In this document: positions 1 to 7,461 of the stretch, one piece after another
Numbering within the stretch: position 1 is the stretch's first letter
Layout of the letters: each line of letters opens with the position of its first letter
From: JACZWL01 sp046756445
GTDB taxonomy: Bacteria > Pseudomonadota > Gammaproteobacteria > Steroidobacterales > Woeseiaceae
Assembly (NCBI GenBank): GCA_046756445.1
Contig: JBHHWI010000128.1
Coordinates: 1 to 7,461 of the forward strand
DNA length: 7,461 nt
Reading direction: 5' to 3'
Notes under the pieces: generated by a model
The model's input: only the letters and a program-made list of their open reading frames with translations
What the model was told of the DNA's origin: nothing
Databases searched by the model: none
Position numbers and translations under genes: made by a program

Positions 1-260
1 GCGGCGGCCCTCTGCTCTGCTGCGATTCTCTCGGCGGCAGCCTTGTCTGCGGCGGCTTTCTCGGCGGCGGCCCTCTGCTCTGCTGCGATTCTCTCGGCGG
101 CAGCCTTGTCTGCGGCGGCTTTCTCGGCGGCGGCCCTCTGCTGCGCTGCGATTCTCTCGGCGGCAGCCTTGTCTGCGGCGGCCTTCTCGGCGGCGGCTTT
201 TTGCTCGGCGGCGAGCCTTTCGGCAGCTTCCTTTTCAGCGGCAGCCTTTTCAGCGGCCGC
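1..260. repeat. 63-bp in-frame tandem repeat (about four copies plus a partial)
   Basis: Units lie at 198-260, 135-197, 72-134 and 9-71, with a fifth starting at 1-8 and continuing past the left edge. The units at 9-71 and 72-134 are identical base for base. The unit at 135-197 differs from them at three positions, and the one at 198-260 is more diverged. Each encodes 21 residues: AAAEK, AAADK, AAAER, then IAAEQR. This lengthens the coiled coil of the overlapping gene without changing frame. The identity of neighbouring copies points to recent duplication or homogenisation. The total copy number cannot be seen. Confidence 0.93.
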
Positions 261-2675
261 TTTCTGTTGAGCCGCAAGCTCGCGTTCCGCAGCAAGTTGA
301 CGCTCGAGTTCGGCCTGTCGCTCCAGGGCGGCCCGGCGCTCGGCTTCGGCCCGGCGTTCGGCTTCGGCAAGCCGCTCTGCCTCCGCCTGCCTCTCGGCGG
401 CAGCCTGCCGCTCGGCTTCCTGCCTGGCCTTCGCGTCAGCCAGCGCGGTCTTCGAGGCAATCAGATCCTCGTTATTCCGGTCAAGCGCTTCGGCATCCCT
501 GAGCAGGCTTCCGGCCAGCGTGAACTGGTTCCTGTCGATTGCCGCCCGCGCCCTCAACACCAGTTTGCTGGCAATGATCGCGATGCCCTGTATTGCGGCC
601 GCATTGTCCGGATCGTTGCTCAGTGCAAGTTCGTAGTAATAACGCGCGTTGTCATTCGCCGGAACGATCAGCTTGTCGTCGTCGAGGCGTGCGTTTGCAA
701 GCGACAGAACCTCATCGACCTGCTGCTGGCTGCGGGCCGCAGATAATTCCTGCTTGAGCAAACTCATTTCTGCCGGGTCGCCAGTACCCAGCGCCTCCGC
801 CTCTGCAATCTGGTTGCCGGCATCCTCGAAGCGACCGCTACGAATGGCGGCCCGCGCCGCGTCCAGAGCGTCGCGATACTGCATCTGGACCAGCTGTGCA
901 TCGAGGAATGCGAGGCGAGCATTTTCCGGATCGGCGAGGCGGACCATGCGAAGCGCCTCGGCCGCATCCGGCGTGCGATCTTCGAGCAGCGCCGACTCGA
1001 CCATGCCGAGTGTTCGATTGACGACATCCTCGAGCTCCGCGGCCATGACCGGGTCGTCCGGCGCTTCGGATATCGCGGCGACATAAAGTTCGATGGCGTT
1101 GGTCCCGATGGGGGTGAAGATGTCTCCGTCATCGCGCGCCGTGCGTGCCTGGCGGAGCAATTCCGTGACAGCGGCTTGTGCCGAAGGACCGGCAGGCTCG
1201 GCTTGGAAATCCGGGACGGGCATCTCGGTGTCCACGACCGCCGGCACCGCCGCTTCCTCGGACACCAATTCCCGTACCAGGGACTGCCAATTATTCGCCA
1301 GCCAGTATCCTCCGCCGACGACGGCCAGAAGCCCGCCGAGAATTGCAAGATTCCTGGGCTTGCGAACCGGCGCGGTAGCGGCACTCAGCAGACGGATAAG
1401 GGACTGGCCGACAGACTTCAGCGCCGACTTCACGCCGCCGGCTATTGCTCGCGACGCGCGGGACACGACGGATTCGCCGGTGCCGGTGGTTCTCCTGGCG
1501 GGCTTGGAAGGTTTGTCGACCGGCCCGGACAGGCGATCACTCTTCCGTGAAGCCGATATCGGTGTCGGGGCCCGCGGCGACATTTTGGGTTTGGCCTTGG
1601 CCCTCGCCTTGGGCTTCGGTTTCGGCGCGGGCTTCGGCTTTTTCGCCGCGGGTTTCGGCTTCTTCGCCGCGGCAGCCTTCGCAGGCGCCGGTCTGGCGGT
1701 CGCGCGTTTGGCGGCGCCTTTCGGTTTGGCCTTGAATGCGCCTTCCGGCGCTTCCAGGTGGTACTTGATCGATGCTTCTATCGCGAGCCGCGCGCGACCG
1801 GGCGAAACGGGTTTCAACAGGAATCGGTATACCTGCCCGCGATTGATCAGGTCCATCAGTAATTCGCCGTCGTCGCGGCGTCCGGCGACGACTGCAACGA
1901 GCCGCGGAACAGCAGCACGCAGACGTTGCGTGAGGATTTCGATGTTCGAGCCGACCATTGCCGCGTCGGTAACGAGGACCCCGATATTGTGTCCCTTGAC
2001 GATTGCCTCGGCCTGTGTCGGCGTGTTCGCATGGTGCACTTCGTGCAGTCCGCGCGCCGAATCCCTGATGGTCACAAGAAACTCTTCGTCCTTCGTAAGA
2101 ACGAGAACATCGACCTGCTTTCCGCCGACGCTCGGGATGACGCCCACCTTCTCGGGCTTCAGCGCCGGCATTCTGCCAGTGCCATCGCTGATGATCGTCG
2201 AGCCGTTCTCCGACGTTTCCATAACGATGTGTTCGGTAATGGGTTCGTCCGGATTCGCCGCCTGATCGTTCGCGGATTCGGTCAGCGCGAGCAGCCTTAC
2301 GCGACGCGTCGCATTATCGATGAGCTCACGCAGCTCGTTGGGATTGATGGAGCCGCGCACGATCTGAAAGACTTCCTGCTCGCCGACGAGCGCTTCGAGT
2401 CCGTCGTCGCTGTCAGTGCCGGCCAACAGAATTCCAATCGTGTCCGGCGAACGTTTCTTTGCTTCCCGAAGTGCTTCGAGACCGCTCATGCCTGGCAGGT
2501 CCTGGGCAGACACGATTACGTTGATCGGGGTTTCACCCAACGTGGTCAGTGCTTCTGAACCACTTGTCGCAAGATGAACGGCGTATCGATCGTTAATTCC
2601 GGCGCTTAATACATCAAGCGTGCTCTGTTTACTGTGTAACAGCAGAACTTGAGTCTTGAATTTTTCCAGCGCCAC
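1..2675 (-). CDS. Membrane-anchored tandem receiver-like protein with TPR-like repeats and TolA/TonB-type Ala-rich coiled coil (3' end outside window)
   Basis: The reading frame is open for all 891 codons from GTG at 2675 to the left edge. Residues 6-115 resemble a response-regulator receiver of the RpfG/HD-GYP type (LPGMSG motif at 61-66). The acidic pair is replaced by H14-S15 and the phospho-acceptor position is A57, so it should not be phosphorylated. Residues 195-305 form a second receiver-like domain that keeps D237 and K288-P289 but lacks the acidic pair and the conserved Thr. Residues 313-365 are a Lys/Ala/Pro-rich basic linker. One hydrophobic helix lies at about 443-461, preceded by RKPR, so the N-terminus is probably cytoplasmic and the rest periplasmic. 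Residues 506-745 are TPR-like and include two related 90-residue modules. From about 746 on there is a Pro/Gly-free Ala/Glu/Lys/Arg/Gln coiled coil. Such stalks occur in TolA and TonB-family transducers, so a TonB-like C-terminal domain beyond the window is my inference. The exact function is unknown. It lies downstream of thrS on the same strand. Confidence 0.85.
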   Translation of the reverse strand, partial: MALEKFKTQVLLLHSKQSTLDVLSAGINDRYAVHLATSGSEALTTLGETPINVIVSAQDLPGMSGLEALREAKKRSPDTIGILLAGTDSDDGLEALVGEQEVFQIVRGSINPNELRELIDNATRRVRLLALTESANDQAANPDEPITEHIVMETSENGSTIISDGTGRMPALKPEKVGVIPSVGGKQVDVLVLTKDEEFLVTIRDSARGLHEVHHANTPTQAEAIVKGHNIGVLVTDAAMVGSNIEILTQRLRAAVPRLVAVVAGRRDDGELLMDLINRGQVYRFLLKPVSPGRARLAIEASIKYHLEAPEGAFKAKPKGAAKRATARPAPAKAAAAKKPKPAAKKPKPAPKPKPKARAKAKPKMSPRAPTPISASRKSDRLSGPVDKPSKPARRTTGTGESVVSRASRAIAGGVKSALKSVGQSLIRLLSAATAPVRKPRNLAILGGLLAVVGGGYWLANNWQSLVRELVSEEAAVPAVVDTEMPVPDFQAEPAGPSAQAAVTELLRQARTARDDGDIFTPIGTNAIELYVAAISEAPDDPVMAAELEDVVNRTLGMVESALLEDRTPDAAEALRMVRLADPENARLAFLDAQLVQMQYRDALDAARAAIRSGRFEDAGNQIAEAEALGTGDPAEMSLLKQELSAARSQQQVDEVLSLANARLDDDKLIVPANDNARYYYELALSNDPDNAAAIQGIAIIASKLVLRARAAIDRNQFTLAGSLLRDAEALDRNNEDLIASKTALADAKARQEAERQAAAERQAEAERLAEAERRAEAERRAALERQAELERQLAAERELAAQQKAAAEKAAAEKEAAERLAAEQKAAAEKAAADKAAAERIAAQQRAAAEKAAADKAAAERIAAEQRAAAEKAAADKAAAERIAAEQRAA

Positions 2676-2680
2676 GCACG

Positions 2681-2688
2681 TCCTCCTT
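2681..2688 (-). promoter_or_regulatory. Strong ribosome binding site fixing the GTG start
   Basis: The minus strand reads AAGGAGGA, five bases before GTG at 2675. This is the only strong Shine-Dalgarno sequence next to a start in the window. It decides the non-ATG start: the other nearby GTG (2679-2677) is out of frame, and the receiver fold begins a few residues after the chosen codon. Confidence 0.85.
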
Positions 2689-2731
2689 GGCGACTTATGT
2701 TCAATTGCGGCTATAGGTCTTGCGACCGCCA

Positions 2732-2737
2732 AGTATA
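2732..2737 (-). promoter_or_regulatory. Possible -10 element for the receiver-like gene
   Basis: The minus strand reads TATACT about 57 bases before the GTG start, a reasonable leader length. No good -35 hexamer lies 16-18 bases upstream, so this is weak. Its presence in the 261-bp gap would allow transcription independent of thrS. Confidence 0.25.
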
Positions 2738-2870
2738 GCCTTCAGAGGTTCGGGAAATGTCGCGGATGCCCGACAGGATGCCGATTCTGTGACGGGCTGC
2801 ACAGTCGATTCGCTGACAATGTCACGATTGGTCGATGCCGCGCAACCGGCAATCTGACAAGAATATTCCG

Positions 2871-2886
2871 GCGCGGGAATCCGCGC
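2871..2886 (-). terminator. GC-rich hairpin downstream of thrS, possible weak terminator
   Basis: Perfect 6-bp arms GCGCGG and CCGCGC flank a 4-base loop, about 50-65 bases past the thrS stop. On the minus strand the hairpin is followed by an AT-rich stretch (AATATTCTTGT) but not by a true T-tract, so it may only attenuate or may not terminate. The rest of the 2676-2936 gap shows no tRNA and no convincing ORF. Confidence 0.3.
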
Positions 2887-2936
2887 GGCCATGCGCGAAG
2901 GGCCGGTCGGGATTCGCACGAGCCGGCTGCGATTCC

Positions 2937-4859
2937 CTAGGCGGCCCGTCCCCGGTATTTAATCTCGTCGGAGAGTTCGGCGATGGCGTCGACCACCGGC
3001 ACAACCGTTTGCTTCTTGGAGCCGAGTCTGCGCACGGCGACGGTTTGTTCGCTGACTTCACGCTGACCGACGGCCATCAGCACGGGTACTTTTGCGACGC
3101 TGTGTTCACGGACCTTGTAGGAGATCTTCTCGTTTCTGAGATCGGCCTCCGCCATGATGCCGGCATTCCGCAGTCTGGACACGACGTCCAGGGCATAGGC
3201 ATCGGCGTCCGACGTAATCGTCAACACTTTCGCCTGCGTCGGTGCGAGCCAGAGCGGCAGATGGCCGGCGTGATGTTCCAGCAGTATGCCGATGAACCGT
3301 TCAAGCGAACCGAATATCGCACGATGCAACATGACCGGCGTATGTTTCTGACCGTCCTCGCCCACGTAGGCGGCACCCAGCCGGGCGGGCATATTCAGAT
3401 CGACCTGATGTGTTCCGCATTGCCAGTCGCGACCGATGGCGTCGCGCAGAACAAACTCCAGCTTGGGGCCGTAAAATGCGCCCTCGGCCGGATTGTGTGT
3501 GTACTCGAGCCCCGACGACTTGAGCGCCTCAATCAATGCCGCTTCGGCCTGGTCCCAGACCTTATCTTCGCCCACACGGTTCTCAGGCCGGTCTGCAAAC
3601 TTGATCACGACGTCGTCGAAACCGAAGTCGTGATAAATGCTCAAGATCAGGTCGCATACCGAAATGGTTTCGGCCGTAATCTGGTCCGCCGTGCAGAAAA
3701 TGTGTGCATCGTCCTGGGTAAAGGCGCGGACGCGCATCATGCCGTGCAGTGCACCGGAAGGTTCGTACCGATGGCATTTGCCGAACTCGGCCAGTCGGTA
3801 GGGCAGGTCGCGATAACTTCTGATGCCCTGATTGAAAATCTGCACATGCCCCGGGCAGTTCATCGGTTTGATCGCATAGCTGCGCCCGTCCTCCATGTCG
3901 CAGCTATACATTTGCTGGCCAAAGGTTTCCCAGTGGCCGGACGCTTCCCAGAGCGAGCGGTCCATCACATCGGGCGCGCTGACTTCCCGGTAGCCGGCGG
4001 CGGTCTGGCGGCGGCGCATGTAGGCGATGAGATTCTGGAACAGGGCCCAGCCCTTGGGATGCCAGAATACGGCCCCGGGCGCTTCCTCCTGAAAATGGAA
4101 CAGGTCCATTGTCCTGCCGAGCCGGCGGTGGTCCCGCTTGTCGGCCTCTTCGAGCTGCGCCAGGTATGTTCTGAGCTGCTTCTCGTTCGCCCAGGCCGTG
4201 CCGTATATGCGCTGCAGCATGGCGTTGCGGGAATCACCACGCCAGTACGCCCCGGATACTCTCGTCAGGTGAAAGGCCTTGCCCAATCTTCCGGTGCTCG
4301 GTAAATGTGGACCGCGGCACAGGTCTACGAATTCACCCTGGCGGTACAAAGTAATCGTTTCGTCCTCGGGAATGTCCTCGATTATCTTCGCTTTGTACTC
4401 CTCGCCCATGGCGCGGAACAGTCCGATAGCCTCGCCGCGCTCCCAGACTTCGCGCTGAATCTTTTCGTCACGGTCGATGATTTCCTTCATGCGCTTTTCG
4501 ATTATTTCGAGATCTTCGGGAGTAAACGGATCGTCCCGCGCGAAGTCGTAGTAAAAACCGTTTTCGATCGCCGGACCGATGGTGACTTGCGTTTCCGGCC
4601 ATAACTCCTTGACCGCCTCGGCCAGAACGTGTGCAGCGTCATGACGCAGGAGTTCCAGCCCTTCGGGCGTGTCCCTGGTTATGATCTCGACCGCCGAATC
4701 TTCGCTGATGCGGCAAGTCAGGTCCCGGAGCTGCCCATCCACGCGGATCGCAACGGCATCGCGTGCCAGGCTCTTGCCGATCGCTGTGGCGATCTCCAGT
4801 CCCGTCACGTCCTGCCGGAACGTCTGTTCCGATCCGTCTGGTAGCTTGATTTTCGGCAT
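2937..4859 (-). CDS. thrS: Threonyl-tRNA synthetase
   Basis: This class II synthetase charges tRNA-Thr with threonine in the cytoplasm. The product has 640 residues; E. coli ThrRS has 642. An N-terminal TGS domain (about 1-61) is followed by the editing domain, with H73, H77, C181 and H185 in the positions that deacylate Ser-tRNA-Thr. The catalytic core shows the zinc ligands C335, H386 and H512. It also shows motif 2 around R364 (CHRYEPSG), the TQDDAHIFC segment at 381-389, and motif 3 at 511-529. The anticodon-binding domain occupies about 535-635. All key residues are present, so the enzyme should be active and able to edit. No clear Shine-Dalgarno precedes the ATG at 4859, but the start matches the family N-terminus. 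The usual downstream neighbours infC-rpmI-rplT are absent; the receiver-like gene follows instead. It is divergent from zur. Confidence 0.98.
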   Translation of the reverse strand: MPKIKLPDGSEQTFRQDVTGLEIATAIGKSLARDAVAIRVDGQLRDLTCRISEDSAVEIITRDTPEGLELLRHDAAHVLAEAVKELWPETQVTIGPAIENGFYYDFARDDPFTPEDLEIIEKRMKEIIDRDEKIQREVWERGEAIGLFRAMGEEYKAKIIEDIPEDETITLYRQGEFVDLCRGPHLPSTGRLGKAFHLTRVSGAYWRGDSRNAMLQRIYGTAWANEKQLRTYLAQLEEADKRDHRRLGRTMDLFHFQEEAPGAVFWHPKGWALFQNLIAYMRRRQTAAGYREVSAPDVMDRSLWEASGHWETFGQQMYSCDMEDGRSYAIKPMNCPGHVQIFNQGIRSYRDLPYRLAEFGKCHRYEPSGALHGMMRVRAFTQDDAHIFCTADQITAETISVCDLILSIYHDFGFDDVVIKFADRPENRVGEDKVWDQAEAALIEALKSSGLEYTHNPAEGAFYGPKLEFVLRDAIGRDWQCGTHQVDLNMPARLGAAYVGEDGQKHTPVMLHRAIFGSLERFIGILLEHHAGHLPLWLAPTQAKVLTITSDADAYALDVVSRLRNAGIMAEADLRNEKISYKVREHSVAKVPVLMAVGQREVSEQTVAVRRLGSKKQTVVPVVDAIAELSDEIKYRGRAA

Positions 4860-4903
4860 CGTCTGTCTGTCAGGTATTAGTCGTGCTTCATGTACGGCGC
4901 GCT

Positions 4904-4909
4904 ATTGTA
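4904..4909 (-). promoter_or_regulatory. Possible -10 element for thrS
   Basis: The minus strand reads TACAAT about 45 bases before the thrS ATG, inside the 144-bp divergent gap (4860-5003). No consensus -35 is found at 16-18 bases. I saw no Zur-box-like palindrome in this gap and no convincing promoter for zur on the plus strand. Confidence 0.3.
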
Positions 4910-5003
4910 CGCGAAATCCCGGAAAATCTTACCCATGGACCGATGTGCGGAAATAACTCCGGGGGTGGCGTACCAATCGGCAACCCGGTAGATTATCGCG
5001 ACG

Positions 5004-5525
5004 ATGGCGACCTCTAATTTATCGAATCGTTTCCCGCCCGAACATCACGACCATGATGACTGTGTCGCGACGGCCATCAAGATGGCCGACGGCATATGCC
5101 GTAATCGGGGACTGCGATTTACCAGACTGCGGCGCCGTGTTCTCGAGCTCGTCTGGAACAGTCACAAGCCGGTCGGCGCATACGAAATCCTGAACAGCCT
5201 CGAGACCGACGGGAGACGGGCGGCGCCACCGACTGTCTATCGGGCGCTCGAGTTCTTGATCGAGGCAGATCTCGTCCACCGTCTCGATTCGATCAATGCT
5301 TATATCGGATGCCCGGATCCCGGCAGCTCGCATACCGGCCAGTTCCTGATTTGCCGGGAATGTCGATCGGTGGCCGAACTCGACGATGCCGACATCAACC
5401 GCATTGTCGAGCAAAAAGTCTCGGATCTCGGATTTTCGGCAATTCACCAGATGTTCGAAATCCAGGGCCTGTGTCAGGACTGCCGGGCGGGGACGTACTC
5501 CCGGACGGACCCCACTGAATCCTGA
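5004..5525 (+). CDS. zur: Fur-family zinc uptake repressor Zur
   Basis: This is a Fur-family metal-dependent repressor of 173 residues (E. coli Zur has 171), expected to shut off zinc import genes when zinc is sufficient. The winged helix spans about 25-95, with PPTVYRAL at 75-82 as the recognition-helix signature. Structural zinc ligands are C117/C120 and C157/C160. Residues H92, C103, H110 and E125 align with the E. coli Zur sensor site H77, C88, H96 and E111 with nearly identical spacing, which favours Zur over Fur or Mur. A His/Asp-rich N-terminal stretch (HHDHDDC, 14-20) precedes the DNA-binding domain. No clear Shine-Dalgarno precedes the ATG. The next in-frame ATG, codon 27, would remove that stretch, so 5004 is preferred. 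The last ten or so residues are encoded within an inverted repeat shared with the zur-glnS gap. Its regulon cannot be seen here. Confidence 0.93.
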   Translation: MATSNLSNRFPPEHHDHDDCVATAIKMADGICRNRGLRFTRLRRRVLELVWNSHKPVGAYEILNSLETDGRRAAPPTVYRALEFLIEADLVHRLDSINAYIGCPDPGSSHTGQFLICRECRSVAELDDADINRIVEQKVSDLGFSAIHQMFEIQGLCQDCRAGTYSRTDPTES

Positions 5526-5565
5526 TCCAATGCCTTGCCGAGTACACGTCAATCGGGGTCCGTCC
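5503..5565. repeat. 11-bp perfect inverted repeat spanning the zur 3' end and the zur-glnS gap, possibly REP-like
   Basis: GGACGGACCCC at 5503-5513, inside the last codons of zur, is exactly complementary to GGGGTCCGTCC at 5555-5565. The intervening segment is 41 bases. The right arm is also part of a short palindrome, GGGGTCCGTCCCC. Two facing GC-rich palindromic arms resemble REP/BIME elements spread by TnpA-REP transposases, but only one locus is visible and no transposase is present, so this assignment is inference. Confidence 0.5.
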
Positions 5566-5574
5566 CCATTTTTT
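5555..5574 (+). terminator. Probable zur terminator: GC hairpin followed by six T
   Basis: GGGG and CCCC (5555-5558 and 5564-5567) can pair around the loop TCCGT, followed by A and T6 at 5569-5574. Alternatively, the right arm pairs with the 11-bp arm in the zur 3' end, which also brings a long stem next to the T-tract. Either fold would separate zur transcription from glnS. Confidence 0.5.
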
Positions 5575-5577
5575 GCA

Positions 5578-5583
5578 TACAAT
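5578..5583 (+). promoter_or_regulatory. Possible -10 element for glnS
   Basis: TACAAT lies 32 bases before the glnS ATG and just after the putative zur terminator. The expected -35 position falls in the hairpin and does not resemble TTGACA, so this is a tentative call based on position and the -10 match only. Confidence 0.3.
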
Positions 5584-5615
5584 TGCGCCGATCCTGATCC
5601 CGGCAAATTATCTGT

Positions 5616-7289
<1,674 letters not shown>

Positions 7290-7461
7290 TCAGTCGTTGA
7301 GATTCAGCCGATACCGTCCGGGAGCAATCACCGATACTTTCGTATCAGCCGCGGCTCTCGCCCCGGAAGCAGTCAGCCGGGTGCTAAGTTCATCAACGAG
7401 GAGAATTGGCCTATTCTGTTGAAAAACTCCGTTTTACGATGAGCGGAAAATTCGTGCGAAT
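7290..7461. other. Right-edge region after glnS with no confidently callable gene
   Basis: A small hairpin GATAC-TTTC-GTATC lies at 7333-7346 without a T-tract. The plus strand has GAGGAG at 7398-7403 and an ATG at 7439 opening a frame (MSGKFVR) to the edge, which may be the start of the next gene. The ATG lacks a well-spaced Shine-Dalgarno, and seven codons are too few to identify. The minus strand has a start-less open frame, 7290-7433, whose stop abuts that of glnS. Confidence 0.35.

Noticed and set aside
9..197. CRISPR-like array
   Set aside because: The repeated units are contiguous with no unique spacers, are in frame with a coiled-coil gene and are not separated by variable DNA.
1..270. 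Plus-strand Ala/Ser-rich small protein
   Set aside because: It is the antisense reading of the 63-bp tandem repeat; the minus-strand frame continues through 891 codons with domains, whereas this one is only low-complexity.
1093..2265. 390-codon open frame on the plus strand
   Set aside because: It is antisense to the receiver-like gene, which has a strong ribosome binding site and clear domain motifs. The Gly/Phe/Ala-rich part is the mirror of the Lys/Ala/Pro linker.
2745..2760. T-arm-like GGTTCGGGAAATG suggesting a tRNA in the thrS downstream gap
   Set aside because: No acceptor, D or anticodon stems could be placed around it on either strand.
2835..4304. 489-codon open frame on the plus strand
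   Set aside because: It lies antisense to the catalytic core of thrS, whose motifs are unmistakable. The translation resembles no family I recognise; long antisense frames are expected in GC-rich genes.
7314..7324. CCGTCCGGGAG, complementary to 5499-5509 at the zur 3' end, as a second copy of the inverted-repeat element
   Set aside because: Only 11 bases match and the flanks differ. Several such 11-mer matches are expected by chance in a window of this size.

Overview
The window looks like the chromosome of a GC-rich gammaproteobacterium. It encodes a bacterial-type glutaminyl-tRNA synthetase, which is typical of Gammaproteobacteria and not of lineages that depend only on GatCAB. It also has a Zur of the proteobacterial type and a ThrRS very close in layout to that of E. 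coli. A genus cannot be named from these genes, and nothing in the window marks a phage, insertion sequence or plasmid.

Layout, left to right. Positions 1-2675 (minus strand) hold the 5' 891 codons of a large gene that runs off the left edge. It starts at a GTG behind a strong ribosome binding site. The product has two N-terminal response-regulator receiver-like domains, the first without its phospho-acceptor Asp. These are followed by a Lys/Ala/Pro-rich linker, one transmembrane helix, TPR-like helical repeats and a long Ala/Glu/Lys/Arg coiled coil built partly from 63-bp tandem repeats. The end of the gene is outside the window; the architecture suggests a TonB/TolA-like envelope protein. 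A 261-bp gap (2676-2936) separates it from thrS (2937-4859, minus strand). A 144-bp divergent intergenic region (4860-5003) lies between thrS and zur (5004-5525, plus strand). A 90-bp gap with a hairpin, a T-tract and an inverted repeat shared with the 3' end of zur precedes glnS (5616-7289, plus strand). The last 172 bases hold no gene that can be called with confidence.

Functionally, the window has two aminoacyl-tRNA synthetase genes flanking a zinc-responsive repressor gene, plus a large envelope gene downstream of thrS. ThrRS is itself a zinc enzyme, so its divergent arrangement with zur is suggestive, but no recognisable Zur operator was found between them. The least ordinary item is the tandem pseudo-receiver membrane protein at the left.
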